The translations under genes were made by a program, and so were the position numbers. Of a stretch of 58,953 bases of DNA, positions 17,234 through 24,627 are shown piece after piece; positions within the stretch are counted from its first letter, which is position 1, and the number at the start of each line of letters is the position of its first letter. Under the pieces are notes generated by a model, which saw only the letters and a program-made list of their open reading frames with translations, had not been told where the DNA came from and did not search any database. Source of the DNA: Candidatus Wallbacteria bacterium (GTDB taxonomy: Bacteria; Muiribacteriota; JAQTZZ01); the NCBI GenBank assembly GCA_028687545.1, contig JAQTZZ010000025.1, positions 1 to 58,953 of the forward strand, written 5' to 3'.

Positions 17234-18628
17234 CTACTTCGCTGCGAGCTGATCCTGGATCTCGTTCTGCCGCTTCAATTCAACTTTCAACGATTCTATC
17301 TTCTTTCGCTGCTCTTTAATCGCTTCAATCAATAAAGGTACAAGTTTTTCGTAATACAACCCTTTATATCCATCTTTATCTGTAGTCACTAATTCAGGAA
17401 TAATCTTTTCCACTTCTTGAGCGATCAACCCAACCCGAGTGCCTGTTTCAAACCCTTTAGTCTGATTTTCCTCTTTTTTCCATTCATAGGTGACTCCTTC
17501 CAGTTTACAAATCTTACCAAGAGAACCTGTCAAAGGAGTAATATTTTTCTTCCACCGGACATCAGAATGACCCCCATAGGGACTGTAAATGTAGCCAGCC
17601 ACCTGCAAAGTATACCCGGCATTATTCTGCATTCCGATACCTACAGGACCTGCAAAGATTGCACCACCCCACGAAGCTGGAGCTCCACCTGAATACCCTA
17701 CGGTTAATCCGGCATTGCATCCCAGCACTTGGTCAATCCAAACATATTTTGGATTATATGCTCTAATCCAAGTTGTATCTGACATATACCAGCCCCCGCC
17801 ATAGCTGTCATTATAAAATCCTGCACCTTCGCTCGTTCTTAGCCACCCACCATTTGCATAAACTTCCCCGTTAACAGTCAATTTATACCCTGTCGTTGCT
17901 CCGCCGACAGCGACATTGCCTCCATTGTAATGAATGTAAGTATTGGTCGGATTTAAATAATTAAGGTACAAACCGCATGCGGGCGCAGAATCCAGATGAA
18001 GATTACCATTTGTGGATAAAACCTGGGCAGTCGAAGCAACACCCTGATTTCCACCAGCTCCAACATATAGTTTACCGCCTGAGGTATTGGGTCCGTATAG
18101 TGCAAGTGATGAATCACCTGCAGAGATTTGAAGCTTCGCACCAGGGCTCACAATCCCGATTCCGAGATTGCCGGACGAAGTAAAACGTGCAGTTTCCATA
18201 ACTGCACCCGCGTTCCTGGTTTGAATGGCGAGATCTGCGGAAACCTGGGAAGTTGTATGACTTGAGAATATTGTGCAGATCCCTGCCCCGGCTGCCGTCA
18301 TACCGCTATTGTCATTGGTGTTGAATGATAATCTGCCGAAAGTGTTGTTAGTCAAACTAGTGTTTGTGAGAGCCAGAAGAGAGCTTCTCAAAGTGTTTGC
18401 AGCAAACACTTCAGCACTTGGATTTAAAACATGTAGAATCGATTGAGGGCTCCCAGTTCCTATTCCGATTTTGCCGCTTGAATCCACTGTGAATAGCAGC
18501 TTATTGTCAGAATCCAGAATTTTGAAAGCGCTGGTTCCGTTATTTGTGTTGAGCCTGGTGCAAATGTCTACAGCAAAAACAGGGATTAAATATAGAGATA
18601 CTAATAAAAGCAGTGTTATTTTTATCAT
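17234..18628 (-). CDS. secreted fibre protein with peptidase S74 domain
   Basis: 464 residues, closely similar to the next gene upstream (18625-20025). Signal peptide; shared module beginning DICTRLNTNNGTSAFKI; KIGIGTG and NLGIG repeats; a Tyr/Gly-rich middle (about 255-345). The S74 domain, about 355-445, carries HSDVRWKKNI (Ser and Lys five apart) and GLIAQEVEKIIPE, and a C-terminal coiled coil follows. Its ATG overlaps the TGA of the upstream paralogue (ATGA), so the two are coupled. The two probably arose by tandem duplication. Confidence 0.82.
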   Translation of the reverse strand: MIKITLLLLVSLYLIPVFAVDICTRLNTNNGTSAFKILDSDNKLLFTVDSSGKIGIGTGSPQSILHVLNPSAEVFAANTLRSSLLALTNTSLTNNTFGRLSFNTNDNSGMTAAGAGICTIFSSHTTSQVSADLAIQTRNAGAVMETARFTSSGNLGIGIVSPGAKLQISAGDSSLALYGPNTSGGKLYVGAGGNQGVASTAQVLSTNGNLHLDSAPACGLYLNYLNPTNTYIHYNGGNVAVGGATTGYKLTVNGEVYANGGWLRTSEGAGFYNDSYGGGWYMSDTTWIRAYNPKYVWIDQVLGCNAGLTVGYSGGAPASWGGAIFAGPVGIGMQNNAGYTLQVAGYIYSPYGGHSDVRWKKNITPLTGSLGKICKLEGVTYEWKKEENQTKGFETGTRVGLIAQEVEKIIPELVTTDKDGYKGLYYEKLVPLLIEAIKEQRKKIESLKVELKRQNEIQDQLAAK

Positions 18629-20025
18629 TTAATCGCTAGTTTCTCCAGAGCATCGTTTCTCCGCTTCAATTCAGTCTCCAAGGAATCGATAGCCTTCTGC
18701 TGTTCTTTGATTGCTTCAATTAAATAAGGCACTATTTTCTCGTAGTAGATCCCTTTAAATCCTTCATTGTCCGTAGTCACCACTTCTGGAATAATTTTTT
18801 CCACTTCCTGGGCGATCAGTCCAACTCGCTTGCCGCTTTCAAACATTTTGTTCGGTACTTTATCCTTTTTCCATTCAAAGTTAATTCCCTGCAGTTTGGA
18901 AATTTTCTCAAGAGAATCTGATAAGGGTGTGATGTTTTTCTTAAATCTAACATCAGAATAATATCCATAACTATAGACATACCCATTTACATATAATGCA
19001 TAACCGGTACTATTGTTACTGGTTCCAATGGCGACTGGACCTGCAAATATTGCACCACCCCACGAACCGGGAGCAGCACCACCATATCCAACTGTCAATC
19101 CGGTATTGCATCCCAATACCTGATCTACCCATACGTATTTACCATTGTAAGCTCTGATCCAGGTTGCATCGGTCATGTACCAACCCCCGGCATAGGTTTC
19201 GTTAAACCATCCAGTAGCACCGCTCGTTCTAAGCCATCCTCCATTAGCATAGATATCGCCCGCCACATGTAGTTTATAAACAGGGTTCACGGCTCCGATC
19301 GCAACATTTCCACCGTTGTAATTGAGGTAAGTATTTGTTGGTTGAAAATAATTCAGATACAAATTACATGATGGTGCTGAATCAAGATGAAGATTGCCGT
19401 TTGAGGATATAATCTGTGCAGTAGATGCTACTCGCCCCTGATCTGTAGCTGCTCCCACATAAAGTTTGCCACCCCATGTGGCATTTGGTCCAAATAATGC
19501 AAGTGATGAATCACCTGCAGAGATCTGAAGCTTTGCCCCTGGGTTAGATATCCCGATTCCGAGGCTGCCTGCTGCCGTAAAGCGTGCGATTTCTGCAACT
19601 GTACCAGCATTCTTGGTTTGAATCGCAAGGTCTGCCGAAACGGCATTGGTCGTATGGCTCGTGAATATGGCGCTGAGCCCGGCTCCAGTGGCCAATACAC
19701 CGCTATTATCAATTGTGTTGAACAACAGTCTGCTGAAATTGTTGGTAGTAGTATTGGTATTAGTGAGCGCAAGGAATGCACTGCTCAAATTGGTTGCTGA
19801 GAAAACTTCAGTACTTGGTCCTGATACCTGGAGGATCGATTGCGGGCTACCTGTCCCTATCCCAACCTTGCCGCTGGAATCGACTGAAAAAAGCAATTTG
19901 CTGTCTTTATCCTGGATTTTAAAAGCGCTTGAGCCGTCATTTGTATTGAGTTTGGTGCAGATGTCGCCTGCGAAAGCAGGGAGCAGGAACAACAGTATCA
20001 TAAAGAACAGTACGATTATTTTCAT
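18625..20025 (-). CDS. secreted fibre protein with peptidase S74 domain
   Basis: 466 residues; the first of the coupled S74 pair. Signal peptide, module GDICTKLNTNDGSSAFKI, KVGIGTG repeat, Gly/Tyr-rich shaft, then the S74 domain with YSDVRFKKNI (Ser and Lys five apart), GLIAQEVEKIIPE and a coiled-coil tail. ATG 20025 is chosen because GGAGAG lies just upstream; an extension to 20043 is possible. It is 24 nt downstream of the PilX-like gene at 20050-21624 and probably shares its transcript, which ties the fibre proteins to the pilus-type genes. Confidence 0.82.
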   Translation of the reverse strand: MKIIVLFFMILLFLLPAFAGDICTKLNTNDGSSAFKIQDKDSKLLFSVDSSGKVGIGTGSPQSILQVSGPSTEVFSATNLSSAFLALTNTNTTTNNFSRLLFNTIDNSGVLATGAGLSAIFTSHTTNAVSADLAIQTKNAGTVAEIARFTAAGSLGIGISNPGAKLQISAGDSSLALFGPNATWGGKLYVGAATDQGRVASTAQIISSNGNLHLDSAPSCNLYLNYFQPTNTYLNYNGGNVAIGAVNPVYKLHVAGDIYANGGWLRTSGATGWFNETYAGGWYMTDATWIRAYNGKYVWVDQVLGCNTGLTVGYGGAAPGSWGGAIFAGPVAIGTSNNSTGYALYVNGYVYSYGYYSDVRFKKNITPLSDSLEKISKLQGINFEWKKDKVPNKMFESGKRVGLIAQEVEKIIPEVVTTDNEGFKGIYYEKIVPYLIEAIKEQQKAIDSLETELKRRNDALEKLAIK

Positions 20026-20049
20026 ATTACTCTCCATCAACATTCAACA

Positions 20050-21624
20050 TTATTCATAATACTTATGATGAGCACTGGGTAATCGCTTGAAACTGCAAGG
20101 CACTGGCGGAAAAAAAGCCTGATAATGGAAAGCTGCGCTGATCTCGGAGCTGCCTATATTGTCCGGCACTCTTGAGAAAATCACTTTATTGCCGGGCGAA
20201 CTTCCTGTATTTGTGATCGTAAGATTGTCTGCGATTACTGCCCCCCGGAACAGGGCCGTGAGATTGAAAGTCTGAGTGTTGCCGAGACTGACATTGACAG
20301 CCCCTCCTGCATAGACCAGTCCGTTATGTTCGATCACCACGGATTCAGTTCCTTTTGAACCTGAGTAGATAAAGCTGATGTTGCCGGTTGCGATCAGATT
20401 CAGCCGCTGTGAGGCCGACATGCTCTCAGGGCCGTAAACCGTGATGTTCCCTGCGATCAGAGTAGTGTCACATCCATTCGTAATTGCAGCATCACCGATC
20501 TGAGTGAGATCTATTACCACCGGATTATTTCCATAATAAAGAATCACATTGGGATATTTTGTATAAAAATCGTCCAGAAGATCGGTCACATAGAAACTGA
20601 TTCCAGATTCAGTAACATAAGTGCCGATCTTACCGGCATAAGCCGTAAGGTGAGCGGGCAGATAGCATTCTGCGGTCAGATTCTGCTGCACATCCAGTAT
20701 GATCTCACCGCTTAATGTAATGTCACTGGCAATCACCTTGAGATTTCTGTCATGCGATGCGAGATTGTTGGATCCATAGAGAATGGTATTTGTTTCAATG
20801 GAAGTGCCGATCAGATAAATCACTTCTCTGGAATGACTGTAGATTTCAGCAGTAGTCTTGGTAAGATAACAGTTTTCGCAGGTCTCTAAAATCTCACCAG
20901 TCAGATGAGCCGGATATGTTGTTTCAAAGGTTCCAGCTGGCTGGGAATTGAAGCGTTTAACATAAAAATTCTTGATCCGGTCTGATTGGAATGCGTAAGA
21001 GTCATCAGGAAGAAATTTCAGCGGCAGATACTGGGGGTTTGTGTCAGCATCAACTGTATAAAAAGTGTTCTCTTTGGTAATGTCACCATCTTTTAAAACA
21101 ATATAGGGAGTGTAAGACAGGGAAAAATCGTTTTCCAGCACAAGCGGTTTGTTGTAAATAGAGGGCAGTACTGCGTTTTCACTGGTGAAAATCCGGGGTT
21201 CGAATTCCTCAGTGCCATAACTCCTCCACAATCCGTCTGCAAGCTGGTATTGATAATCTATTACTATATTCTGCTCCAGCGTGTCTTCCCTGCCTGTAAA
21301 GATCATTTCAGTGGTGCTGATTCCAGGAATGAAAAAATCGGTCTTCCCTCTCGCGCTGTTCCATGATATGCGGGATTCACTGGTGGAAAAAGTCATTGCA
21401 GCAGGTGAAAATTCGGTTTCCAAAGAACCAAGGAAATAGGAAGAATTACCTGCAGCTTTGAGTTCGTTGCGGTATTTCTCCTCGATCCTGATGCCGGCAA
21501 GAGAAGCATTCCTGGCGATATTCACGAATCCGACCAGGGCGATCACTGCCCCAAAAATCAGGATCAGGGCGATTACCAGGATGCCGCCACGATTCTGCCT
21601 TAAAAAACGACTGCACAATCTCAT
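20050..21624 (-). CDS. PilX-like pilus-associated protein, uncharacterised
   Basis: 524 residues. A basic N-terminus with NRGG is followed by a long hydrophobic helix (ILVIALILIFGAVIALVGF), the layout of a PilX/GspK-type class III pilin-like start, then a helix with NELKAAGNSS. The rest is beta-rich with many Thr/Ser/Ile repeats and VYAGGAVNVSLGN-like strands near the end. No catalytic motif seen. The frame reaches 21657, but those residues come from an intergenic palindrome; ATG 21624 is preferred. It lies between pseudopilins and S74 fibre genes. Function unknown; a minor pilin or pilus-tip component is likely. Confidence 0.65.
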   Translation of the reverse strand: MRLCSRFLRQNRGGILVIALILIFGAVIALVGFVNIARNASLAGIRIEEKYRNELKAAGNSSYFLGSLETEFSPAAMTFSTSESRISWNSARGKTDFFIPGISTTEMIFTGREDTLEQNIVIDYQYQLADGLWRSYGTEEFEPRIFTSENAVLPSIYNKPLVLENDFSLSYTPYIVLKDGDITKENTFYTVDADTNPQYLPLKFLPDDSYAFQSDRIKNFYVKRFNSQPAGTFETTYPAHLTGEILETCENCYLTKTTAEIYSHSREVIYLIGTSIETNTILYGSNNLASHDRNLKVIASDITLSGEIILDVQQNLTAECYLPAHLTAYAGKIGTYVTESGISFYVTDLLDDFYTKYPNVILYYGNNPVVIDLTQIGDAAITNGCDTTLIAGNITVYGPESMSASQRLNLIATGNISFIYSGSKGTESVVIEHNGLVYAGGAVNVSLGNTQTFNLTALFRGAVIADNLTITNTGSSPGNKVIFSRVPDNIGSSEISAAFHYQAFFPPVPCSFKRLPSAHHKYYE

Positions 21625-21645
21625 TAAAAATACCCCTGCAAATTC

Positions 21646-21672
21646 GGGCAGACACATGGGTCTGCCCCTACG
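21646..21672. repeat. GGGCAGAC...GTCTGCCC palindrome
   Basis: GGGCAGAC-ACATGG-GTCTGCCC followed by CTACG. The same unit recurs at 22307-22333, and related units with different arms occur at 54878-55059. Palindromes of this style are common in intergenic DNA of environmental bacteria, from memory. Confidence 0.75.
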
Positions 21673-21674
21673 AT

Positions 21675-21701
21675 TTCACCATTCACTATTCACCATTCAC
21701 C
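21675..21701. repeat. TTCACCATTCACTATTCAC intergenic repeat
   Basis: Iterated CACCATTCAC/CACTATTCAC words. Related stretches occur at 22425-22440, 23311-23340 (opposite orientation) and 23361-23392, always between genes of this pseudopilin cluster. Confidence 0.6.
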
Positions 21702-21770
21702 TGAATCTTCCTCACCCAGACGCGATAAATTGTAGAGTATCTTCAATTACTATTGTTAGATCCTCTTATC

Positions 21771-21791
21771 CATGAAGCCAAAGGCTTCATG
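21771..21791 (-). terminator. hairpin after pseudopilin gene
   Basis: CATGAAGCC-AAA-GGCTTCATG, a perfect 9-bp stem with a 3-nt loop, 10 nt past the TAG of the minus-strand pseudopilin at 21801. It is not followed by a T-run, so termination strength is uncertain; an RNA end or stability hairpin is likely. Confidence 0.5.
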
Positions 21792-21800
21792 GGCGCGTCT

Positions 21801-22289
21801 CTACCGCTGCGGCGCTACGCCTGTCCTGAAATCCACGTTCACGAAACCGTCTTCCACTGCTATCCGCACCAGGTAGAATTCGCTGGAAACCCTGGTCACT
21901 TCAAAGGCTGTCACCCTGTCGAGAAGAACTTCGAAAGCAGCATCGTTCACAGTCCTCCTGATTTCTCCGGAAAATAATCCATTGGAATCAGTGGCAGACA
22001 CAAATTCATAATCAATTTCCTTGGTGTCGATTGGCGACCTGTGCATCACGAAGTCCACTTCGTTAGTGCCTGTCACAATAATCTCATCCGTATCGCTGGT
22101 TTTCATCTCCCTGATGATCCGCTCCAGGGCCATCTGGGTTTCCATGCCTCTCTGGACCATGCCACAGGACTGAACATAGGCTGAAATGCCAGACTGCAGG
22201 ATCCGGGTGCCCAGCAGGCAGACAATGCCCACCAGCGCAATGGTCAGCAGCAGTTCGAAGAGGGTTAATCCCCTGGCATTCATTTTCAT
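21801..22289 (-). CDS. minor pseudopilin, PilW/GspJ-like
   Basis: 162 residues with a prepilin signal: NARG followed by LTLFELLLTIALVG, i.e. cleavage after Gly, Glu at mature position 5 and a hydrophobic helix. The remainder is a small beta-rich globular domain with few motifs. Alternative starts exist at 22316 and 22283; 22289 gives a short leader of normal length. It lies in a minus-strand row of three prepilin genes (FimT-like, PilV-like, then this one). Expected to be processed by PilD-type peptidase and to help prime pilus assembly. The subclass is inferred from order. Confidence 0.75.
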   Translation of the reverse strand: MKMNARGLTLFELLLTIALVGIVCLLGTRILQSGISAYVQSCGMVQRGMETQMALERIIREMKTSDTDEIIVTGTNEVDFVMHRSPIDTKEIDYEFVSATDSNGLFSGEIRRTVNDAAFEVLLDRVTAFEVTRVSSEFYLVRIAVEDGFVNVDFRTGVAPQR

Positions 22290-22306
22290 ATTCAATCCCA
22301 ATTCAT

Positions 22307-22333
22307 GGGCAGACACAGGGGTCTGCCCCTACG
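22307..22333. repeat. GGGCAGAC...GTCTGCCC palindrome, second copy
   Basis: GGGCAGAC-ACAGGG-GTCTGCCC followed by CTACG; same unit as 21646-21672, in the same orientation, just upstream of a pseudopilin start. The remaining intergenic bases to 22439 are AT-rich and include a TCACCATTCACC word. Confidence 0.75.
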
Positions 22334-22439
22334 TTTTATCATTTTCCAATCACCCTCCCACTTCGCTATGCTCCGTGGGTAAGAATCTGTAACCAAATTC
22401 TGCGAATTTGTAACAGCTTCTATATCACCATTCACCATT

Positions 22440-22844
22440 TCACATTCCCTTAACCCTGTATGTAAATTCATAAATATTCGCTCCCATGGTGCCGTCGCTT
22501 TTCATCAGGCCGTTACCGCTGGGATCCATTTCCCCGCTGCCGTTCGTGACCTCGACAGTGATGCTGAATCTGCTCGCATCTTCAGAGACTAATGTTCTTC
22601 TTAAATAGCTGTAATCCCGGTCGCGTACTTCGGTCGTTCCTGTGATGAAATTAGCGATCAACGAGGTCTCAGAAGTTGCCATCAGCTCTGCGATCCTGGC
22701 CCTGGCTGAATTCAGTCCCTGCACCCGTTCGCAGAACATGGAGCCTGCCCTTGTGCTGTTGCCAAGCACTACCAGAAATGACCCGGAGAACACTCCAACT
22801 ATGGCGATGGTGATCAAAACTTCCATCAGGCTGAGACCCCTCAT
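22440..22844 (-). CDS. minor pseudopilin, PilV/GspI-like
   Basis: 134 residues. It starts MRG then LSLMEVLITIAIVG: very short leader, Gly at -1, Glu at +5, hydrophobic helix. The helix continues amphipathically to about 60, followed by a small beta domain with TNGSGEMDPSG. Its start overlaps the end of the FimT-like gene by 4 nt. Minor pilins of this type form the tip complex with PilW/PilX partners. Family is clear from the prepilin signal; the exact member is uncertain. Confidence 0.78.
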   Translation of the reverse strand: MRGLSLMEVLITIAIVGVFSGSFLVVLGNSTRAGSMFCERVQGLNSARARIAELMATSETSLIANFITGTTEVRDRDYSYLRRTLVSEDASRFSITVEVTNGSGEMDPSGNGLMKSDGTMGANIYEFTYRVKGM

Positions 22845-23263
22845 TGCGTAACCCTCCCCAGTGTATTCACTGAGAATTGCACTGTGGTGCCGCCTCTCTG
22901 CAGGCTGAAACCGATGGAATCAGAAATTCCGCCGAATTTATCAAAAGTGATTGTATGAGGAATAGTTACTGCCACTTCACTGCTTGTCAGATCAGCGAAT
23001 GTCACCCCGTAAGGAAGAGTTACACTCCGCCCGTCAAAGAGATCATATGTTGAAGCATTGAGTGTGATGATCTCCGGAGTTTCCAGGGAATAAGCCTGAT
23101 AGCGGGTAGAGGTGAGATCTGCCTCCAGCTTCTGCCTGGCGTTCTGGAATTCCCAGTCGCCGAGGATGCCGGAAACTGACGGGCCAGCCACATAGGCCAG
23201 CAAGCCTACAAGGGCGATCACCAGCAGCAGTTCCATCATAGTAAAGGCATTGTGATCGTGCAT
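22841..23263 (-). CDS. pseudopilin, FimT/GspH-like
   Basis: 140 residues with the N-terminal pattern NAFTMMELLLVIALVGLLA, then the FimT/GspH-type layout (helix with QNARQKLEADLTSTRYQA, beta domain, and a Gly-rich QFSVNTLGRV end). The residue before the cleavage point is Ala, not the usual Gly, while Glu5 is kept. First of the three-gene minus-strand prepilin operon. No Shine-Dalgarno; TAAAAT lies exactly 6 nt before ATG, so the mRNA is probably leaderless. Confidence 0.82.
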   Translation of the reverse strand: MHDHNAFTMMELLLVIALVGLLAYVAGPSVSGILGDWEFQNARQKLEADLTSTRYQAYSLETPEIITLNASTYDLFDGRSVTLPYGVTFADLTSSEVAVTIPHTITFDKFGGISDSIGFSLQRGGTTVQFSVNTLGRVTQ

Positions 23264-23269
23264 GGGTAC

Positions 23270-23298
23270 ATTTTACAACATGGATAGGGTTTTGGCTA
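23270..23298 (-). promoter_or_regulatory. promoter of FimT-like operon (leaderless)
   Basis: On the minus strand: TAGCCA, 17-nt spacer, TAAAAT, then 6 nt to ATG 23263. Four of six -35 bases match consensus. No ribosome binding site can fit. Confidence 0.5.
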
Positions 23299-23310
23299 CA
23301 GTATTTTTAA

Positions 23311-23392
23311 GAATAGTGAATAGTGATCAGTGAATAGTGATTAGAAATTCCAGTGTCTTTCGCCATTCACCAAATCACCATTCACTATTCAC
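23311..23392. repeat. GTGAATAGTGA / TCACTATTCAC inverted repeat cluster
   Basis: GAATAGTGAATAGTGA words at 23311-23340 face ATTCACCAAATCACC and ATTCACTATTCAC at 23361-23392. The cluster lies between divergent operons, and its right part overlaps the likely -35 box of the next gene. Confidence 0.6.
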
Positions 23393-23409
23393 TTCCAAAA
23401 GCGTATCCT
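23381..23409 (+). promoter_or_regulatory. promoter of anchored CxxC protein gene (leaderless)
   Basis: TTCACT, 17-nt spacer, TATCCT (23404-23409), then 6 nt to ATG 23416; no Shine-Dalgarno. The -35 box lies inside the TTCACTATTCAC repeat. Confidence 0.45.
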
Positions 23410-23415
23410 TTTTAC

Positions 23416-24549
23416 ATGAAAAAAATCACAGTTGTTTTAATAATCTCAACCCTGGTCCTGGAAATATTCTATTTCCGCCTGAAAAGCACGCCTGCAGGGG
23501 AATCCAAAAAAATTGAAATCAGGCTGGCTGAAATTGAGGATTCGATCTTTCACGGCTATTCCGAAAAACCGCGCCTTCAGTATACAGAGCTGTTAAATGA
23601 ATTTCCGGAAAATCTGAGCATCCGCAGGTCGTTAATCCGGAGTATCCCCGCTGAGACTGATCCAAAATCCCCTTTATACTCAGTTTCCAGCAGCTTATTC
23701 CTGGCCAGGCATACTGGGGGAACACTTGACAAAACCGCTGGAGAAATCCTGACAGGAGCGCTTTTCGAACAGTCAACCAGCAAAGACCTTCTTACAGAGA
23801 TCATAGAAGTCCTGGCAGAACGCTGCCCTGAGGCAGTTCCTGTCTGCCGGAAATATATTGCAGATCGAAATTCCAAGTATCGGCTTCCATCATACAGGCT
23901 TCTTAAAAAAATGGGTGCGCTGTCGGAAACTGAAGAGGCCTCCTGCCATTATGCAGACCTGCTTACAATCCATTATGGTATTTCCAGCTGTGAAATTATC
24001 GATGCCATTGCTTACTTTGATCGGGAATCCGGAAGGCCGGACTGGGAAAAGTTCAAACAAACCTTTGCTTCATCGTCAATGGACACTGTCGAAAACATAG
24101 TCCCGTATGAATACCTGGATGGCCCGGCCTCTGAAGTCTCACGCGTGCTTGTGAGTTGCTTTTTTCCTGAAATCAGGAAAACTCTTTTATACTGCTTTGA
24201 CCAGCCGGAACCTAAATTGCGATACAATGCGCTAAAAGCTCTGAAACTGGCAAATTACCAGGATCTGGATTTTTTCAAATTTCACAGAGTCAATCTCACT
24301 TATTTCAACCCGGCCTGCAAATCATGTTCCTTTCAGGCTTACTTCAAACTCCATAAAATTTCAGTCGATTTTTTCATTTCCCAAAAAAACGGACCAGGAT
24401 CAAGTGAAGCACTGAAAAATCTGCTGGACGGAAATGTTTTTTTAACTGAAATCATCGCAGGTCTTGAGCTGGAATATCTGAAACCTGCCGAAGAGGCGCT
24501 TTCATACCTCAACGCGGGGATCAGGGAATTTCCGGCTCAGCACAAGTAA
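23416..24549 (+). CDS. membrane-anchored CxxC protein, paralogue 1
   Basis: 377 residues, no family recognised. N-terminal membrane anchor (about 3-20) ending LKSTPAG, then an all-helical, TPR-like body and a conserved C-terminal part with FNPACKSCSF, YFKLHKISVDFF and SQKNGPGSSEALKNLL. A clear paralogue of 26663-28015, but about 60 residues are missing just after LKSTPA, an internal deletion covering what looks like one helical repeat pair. It precedes a giant PilX-like gene, as its paralogue once did. ATG 23416 is chosen because the upstream part of the frame is repeat DNA and the anchor begins here. Possibly an assembly partner of the PilX-like protein (inference). Confidence 0.65.
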   Translation: MKKITVVLIISTLVLEIFYFRLKSTPAGESKKIEIRLAEIEDSIFHGYSEKPRLQYTELLNEFPENLSIRRSLIRSIPAETDPKSPLYSVSSSLFLARHTGGTLDKTAGEILTGALFEQSTSKDLLTEIIEVLAERCPEAVPVCRKYIADRNSKYRLPSYRLLKKMGALSETEEASCHYADLLTIHYGISSCEIIDAIAYFDRESGRPDWEKFKQTFASSSMDTVENIVPYEYLDGPASEVSRVLVSCFFPEIRKTLLYCFDQPEPKLRYNALKALKLANYQDLDFFKFHRVNLTYFNPACKSCSFQAYFKLHKISVDFFISQKNGPGSSEALKNLLDGNVFLTEIIAGLELEYLKPAEEALSYLNAGIREFPAQHK

Positions 24550-24557
24550 ACAATTTA

Positions 24558-24587
24558 GTAACAACATTCTCTTTTCCGCAGTATAAT
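24558..24587 (+). promoter_or_regulatory. promoter of PilX-like gene 1
   Basis: GTAACA, 18-nt spacer, TATAAT (24582-24587), about 40 nt before ATG 24628. The same arrangement recurs at 28024-28053 in front of the decayed copy; conservation between duplicates supports function. Confidence 0.6.
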
Positions 24588-24627
24588 TAATTTAAGGGAG
24601 AATCCTGATCCTGGGAGGGATTGAATT

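Noticed and set aside
13814-20025. Prophage tail module
   Set aside because: No capsid, portal, terminase, baseplate or integrase genes nearby, and every fibre protein has a Sec signal peptide, which phage fibres lack.
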